Below, one piece after another: positions 61,250 to 64,000 of a stretch of 64,000 nt of DNA. Under the pieces are notes generated by a model, which was given only the letters and a program-made list of their open reading frames with translations, ran no database searches and was not told where the DNA came from. Position 1 is the stretch's first letter. The number at the start of each line of letters is the position of its first letter. The position numbers and the translations under genes were made by a program. This DNA is from Actinomycetota bacterium. Lineage in GTDB: Bacteria; Actinomycetota; Thermoleophilia; Solirubrobacterales; Solirubrobacteraceae. Location of the stretch: contig VAWY01000032.1 of NCBI GenBank assembly GCA_005888335.1, positions 1 to 64,000 of the forward strand. The letters run 5' to 3'.

Positions 61250-61632
61250 GGCAAGGAGGCGGTGTAGGCGGCGGCGTCCATGAGCTGGTCGGTCTCCGAC
61301 GGGTCGGACAGCCGGACCTTGACCAGCCACCCCTCACCATAGGGGTCGTCGTTGATGGCCTCGGGCTTGTCGCCCAGCGCGGTGTTGACCTCGACGATCT
61401 CGCCCGAAAGCGGCGCGTAGACGTCGGAGACGGCCTTGACGGACTCGACCTCCGCGTAGGGCTCGTCCTTGGTCACGGTCGAGCCGACCTCGGGCGGATC
61501 GAAGAACACGATCTCCCCGAGCGAGTCCTGGGCGTACCAGGTGATCCCGAACGTCGCGACGTCGCCGTCGATGCGCACCCAGTCGTGCTCGGTGTGGTAG
61601 AGCAGGTCGTCGGGGTAGTTGGCGTCGGCCAA
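61246..61632 (-). CDS. gcvH: Glycine cleavage system H protein
   Basis: GcvH, 128 residues: LLYHTEHDWVRIDGDVATFG, ITWYAQDSLGEIVFFDPPEVG, and the lipoylated Lys in ESVKAVSDVYAPLSGEIVEVN. It shuttles the aminomethyl group between P, T and L proteins. It starts with TTG 61632, 4 bp after the gcvT stop. The dihydrolipoamide dehydrogenase gene is not in this window. Confidence 0.97.
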   Translation of the reverse strand: MADANYPDDLLYHTEHDWVRIDGDVATFGITWYAQDSLGEIVFFDPPEVGSTVTKDEPYAEVESVKAVSDVYAPLSGEIVEVNTALGDKPEAINDDPYGEGWLVKVRLSDPSETDQLMDAAAYTASLP

Positions 61633-61636
61633 GGGT

Positions 61637-62713
61637 TCAGCTCCTTGAGTACAGGGGCTTGGGCTTCACGGTCGCGGCGCGCACCTTGCCACGGACGTCG
61701 ACCTCGAGGCGCGTGCCCGGCTCGGCGCGGGCGGCCGGGACGTAGCCCATCCCGATCCCGACCCCCAGCGAGGGCGACATCGTCCCGCTCGTGACCTCGC
61801 CGCCGCGGACGATGGGATTGCCCTGACGCGGGATGCCCTCCTCCATCGTGAAGGCGACGAGCTTCTCGCGCGGTCCCGCCTCGCGGACGGCGCGCACGGC
61901 GTCGGACCCGACGAAGCCCGTGTCCTCCTTGCACGCCCACCCGAGCCCGGCCTCGATCGGCCCGCGCGACTCCATCAGGTCGTTGCCGTAGAGGTGGTAG
62001 CAGACCTCGAGGCGCAGGGTGTCGCGGGCGCCGAGCCCCGCGGGGACGGCGCCGCGGCCGACGATCGCGTCCCAGACCCCGCCCGCGTCCTCGGGCGCGA
62101 CGAGCAGCTCGACGCCCTCCTCGCCCGTGTAGCCCGTGCCGCAGACGAGCACGCGCGTCGTGCCGATCTGCTGCTCGCGTGCGGTGAAGCGCGGCGGCAG
62201 CGGCCCGTCGGCGAGCGCCTGGACGATCTCGCGGGCGAGCGGCCCCTGGACGGCGAGCATCGCGAAGTCGTCGAGGCGGTCCTCGATCTCGACGTCGAAG
62301 TCGCCGGCGTTGCGGCGAAACCACTCGAGGTCGCGGTGGTGGTTGGCGGCGTTGGTGACCGTCAGCCAGCGGTCGGGCTCCAGCCGGTAGGAGAAGAGGT
62401 CGTCCAGCACGCCGCCGTCCTCGCGGCAGAGGAGCGAGTACTGCGCCCCGCCGATCGTCGCGACCTTCTCGACGTCGTTGCTGAGGACGTGCTGCAGGAA
62501 GCGCGTGGCGTCGGCGCCGCGTGTCTCGATCTCGCCCATGTGCGAGACGTCGAAGACGCCGCATGACCCGCGCACGGCCAGATGCTCGGCCTTGACGGAC
62601 TCGTACTGGACGGGCATCTCCCAGCCCGCGAAGGGGACGAGCCGGGCGCCGGCGGCGACGTGGCGGTCGTAGAGCGGCGTGCGGCGCAGGGCCGTGTCGG
62701 CGGCGGGCGGCAT
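61637..62713 (-). CDS. gcvT: Glycine cleavage system T protein (aminomethyltransferase)
   Basis: GcvT, 358 residues: RTPLYDRHVAAGARLVPFAGWEMPVQY, VFDVSHMGEIETRG, LLCREDGGVLDDLFSYRL, GTGYTGEEGVELLV, ARDTLRLEVCYHLYGNDL and EKLVAF. It transfers the one-carbon unit to tetrahydrofolate. It is the first gene of gcvT-H-PA-PB. The 63-bp gap to the divergent baeRF gene is too short for a glycine riboswitch. Confidence 0.97.
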   Translation of the reverse strand: MPPAADTALRRTPLYDRHVAAGARLVPFAGWEMPVQYESVKAEHLAVRGSCGVFDVSHMGEIETRGADATRFLQHVLSNDVEKVATIGGAQYSLLCREDGGVLDDLFSYRLEPDRWLTVTNAANHHRDLEWFRRNAGDFDVEIEDRLDDFAMLAVQGPLAREIVQALADGPLPPRFTAREQQIGTTRVLVCGTGYTGEEGVELLVAPEDAGGVWDAIVGRGAVPAGLGARDTLRLEVCYHLYGNDLMESRGPIEAGLGWACKEDTGFVGSDAVRAVREAGPREKLVAFTMEEGIPRQGNPIVRGGEVTSGTMSPSLGVGIGMGYVPAARAEPGTRLEVDVRGKVRAATVKPKPLYSRS

Positions 62714-62776
62714 CGGCCGTCCGACGGTACCAGCGCCCTCCGTTAGCCCCGGCGCGCCCCGGGTAGGTCCCCGGGC

Positions 62777-63925
62777 ATGCTGGTCAACGACGTCGACGCG
62801 TCCCGGCTGCGGCGCCTCGCCGCGCTCAAGCCGCAGGGCGCCAGGGTGCTCAGCCTCTACCTCGATCTCGAGCCGACGGAGTTCGCCACGCCGCCCGCGC
62901 GCGAGAGCGAGCTGACCTCGGCGCTCGACGCCGCCGCGCGGATGGCCGACGAGGCCGGTCTCGAGCACGACGCGCGGGTCGCGATCCGCGAGGACATCGA
63001 GCGCGCGCGGGCAGCGCTGCTCGACGACGGTCTCGACGCCAAGGGCGCGCGCGCCGTCGCGGTCTTCGTGTGCGGGCCCGCCGACCTGTTCGAGGTGGTC
63101 AAGCTGCCGCGGCCGGTCGCCACCCACGTGACGATCGACGACTCGCCGTGGATCGAGCCGCTCGTGCGGCTGGGCGCGGCGCAGCACGTGGCCGTCGCGC
63201 TCATCGACCGCCACAACCTGCGCCTGTTCCACGGCACCGCCGAGTCGCTGGAAGAGCTCGACCCCGACGCTCCCGAGCTACGCCCGCCGCGCGACGCGGG
63301 ACATGTCCACGAGCGCCGGCATCGCACCGCCACCGACGACGAGGCCAGGGCGCACTTCGAGCACGCGGGGCATGCGCTCCTCGCGCTGCTCAAGACGCGC
63401 GGCTACGACGCGCTCGTGCTCGACGTCCGCGACGAATACCGCTCGGCGATCGTCGACCGCCTGCACCCGTACGTGCGCGAGCGCCTCGTCGGCGAGATCG
63501 ACGTCGACGTGTCCTCGGCGACGGCCGACGCCGTCCGCCGGGCGGCCGCCGAGGTCCTGGCCGAGGTCCACGCGCGCAAGGTCGGCGAGGCGCTCGAGCG
63601 CCTGCGCGAGGGCCTCGGCCGCGGCGTGCGCGCGGCCGCCGGCCTCAACGACGTGCTGGCCGCGCTCAACGAGCGCCGCGTCGAGGTGCTGCTCTACGAG
63701 CAGGGTCGCGCGCTGACCGGCGTGGTCTGCCCGGCCGACGGCTGGTTCGGCGTCGGCGAGGACGAGTGCCCCATCGACGGCACGCCCCTCGAGCGGCGCG
63801 ACGACATCCTCGAGAACGCGGCCGAGGCGGCGGTGCTGCAGGACGCCGAGGTGCTGGTCATCGACCCCGTCGAGCACCCGGACCTCGGGCCGCACGGCGG
63901 CGTCGGCGCCGTGCTGCGCTTCTAG
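62777..63925 (+). CDS. Bacterial eRF1-like (baeRF/Vms1-type) protein
   Basis: 382 residues resembling the archaeo-eukaryotic release-factor superfamily in bacteria. The N-terminal part (ARVLSLYLDLEPTEFATPPA) is followed by RNase-H-like strands (AVAVFVCGPADLFEVVKLPR; HVAVALIDRHNLRLFHGTAE), a His/Asp-rich loop, and the YDALVLDVRDEYRSAIVDRLHPYVRERLVGEIDVD / AAGLNDVLAALNERRVEVLLYEQG section. A CxxD-CPIDG turn (CPADGWFGVGEDECPIDG) resembles the zinc region of the same group. A role in ribosome rescue or RNA cleavage is inferred from family. Divergent from gcvT. Confidence 0.72.
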   Translation: MLVNDVDASRLRRLAALKPQGARVLSLYLDLEPTEFATPPARESELTSALDAAARMADEAGLEHDARVAIREDIERARAALLDDGLDAKGARAVAVFVCGPADLFEVVKLPRPVATHVTIDDSPWIEPLVRLGAAQHVAVALIDRHNLRLFHGTAESLEELDPDAPELRPPRDAGHVHERRHRTATDDEARAHFEHAGHALLALLKTRGYDALVLDVRDEYRSAIVDRLHPYVRERLVGEIDVDVSSATADAVRRAAAEVLAEVHARKVGEALERLREGLGRGVRAAAGLNDVLAALNERRVEVLLYEQGRALTGVVCPADGWFGVGEDECPIDGTPLERRDDILENAAEAAVLQDAEVLVIDPVEHPDLGPHGGVGAVLRF

Positions 63926-64000
63926 ACCTGCGCGGCGGGGCTAACGGATAACGGGCAGCCCGACGAGAGCTTGACCTGCCACCAGCCGGCGAGCATGCCG
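63926..64000. other. Window end, no gene resolved
   Basis: The last 75 bp hold only open fragments on the minus strand (ending RHARRLVAGQALVGLPVIR with TAG at 63941-63943, or GWWQVKLSSGCPLS in another frame). Either could be the C-terminus of a gene outside the window. I cannot choose. Confidence 0.3.

Noticed and set aside
62714..62776. Glycine riboswitch upstream of gcvT
   Set aside because: 63 bp is too short for even one aptamer with an expression platform, and no aptamer motifs are seen.
1..64000. tRNA, rRNA, prophage, insertion sequence or CRISPR loci
   Set aside because: No cloverleaf with TTCRA arm, rRNA segment, transposase/integrase motif or regular repeat-spacer array was found by reading both strands.

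Overview
The window is 64 kb of very GC-rich DNA (third codon positions almost all G or C) that is packed with genes. Many genes overlap by 1-23 bp, GTG and TTG starts are common, and rpmB encodes a zinc-ribbon L28. These traits, together with DUF3352, RTX and Crp-like genes, point to a high-GC actinobacterium. I infer a member of the Thermoleophilia/Solirubrobacterales (Conexibacter/Solirubrobacter-like). The chromosome is ordinary: I saw no phage, transposase, CRISPR array or tRNA gene.

Layout. 1-4.6 kb: recG (cut by the window edge), a frame-disrupted SRPBCC-like gene, a DUF2231 membrane protein facing a cysteine-containing winged-helix regulator, then fakA-like and rpmB. 4.6-7.4 kb: a Ser/Thr kinase with TPR tail, a long palindrome, and a lipoprotein phosphoesterase. 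7.4-10.8 kb: riboflavin operon ribD-ribE-ribBA-ribH. 10.9-19.7 kb: a surface-glycan locus with two membrane GT-C transferases facing a GT2 transferase, a methyltransferase, a flippase, an RTX repeat protein and a secreted GH-A-like hydrolase. 19.7-20.3 kb: a gene-free block of tandem repeats with interchangeable hairpins. 20.3-26.7 kb: an operon of receiver, histidine kinase, NarL regulator and MacB-like ABC exporter.

26.7-50 kb is a long, mostly minus-strand housekeeping supercluster. In transcription order it is trpS-scpA-scpB-(LysM/SLT)...rluB, aroH-hisC-[attenuator]-aroF-tyrA-aroA, cmk-der-DUF3352-metK-[repeat block]-priA-def-fmt-rsmB-zinc ribbon-rpe. Plus-strand rlmN, a PEBP lipoprotein and an MFS exporter interrupt it. 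50-58 kb is accessory: a secreted protein, a Crp-like regulator, a SigB/SigF-type sigma factor with a convergent RsbW-like kinase, a decayed heptose adenylyltransferase beside an SDR, and head-to-head GMC and lactate-monooxygenase-like oxidoreductases. 58-64 kb holds the glycine-cleavage operon gcvT-gcvH-gcvPA-gcvPB, divergent from a bacterial eRF1-like (baeRF) gene.

The most interesting signals are: (1) a 20-residue leader peptide with seven aromatic residues and mutually exclusive hairpins between hisC and aroF, which looks like ribosome-mediated attenuation of aromatic amino-acid synthesis; (2) two related non-coding repeat/hairpin blocks, both starting about 58 bp past a minus-strand stop codon; (3) a perfect 45-bp in-frame duplication inside gcvPB; (4) a tyrA whose only sensible start is a CTG overlapping the preceding TGA; and (5) a 65-bp near-perfect palindrome overlapping a kinase stop codon.
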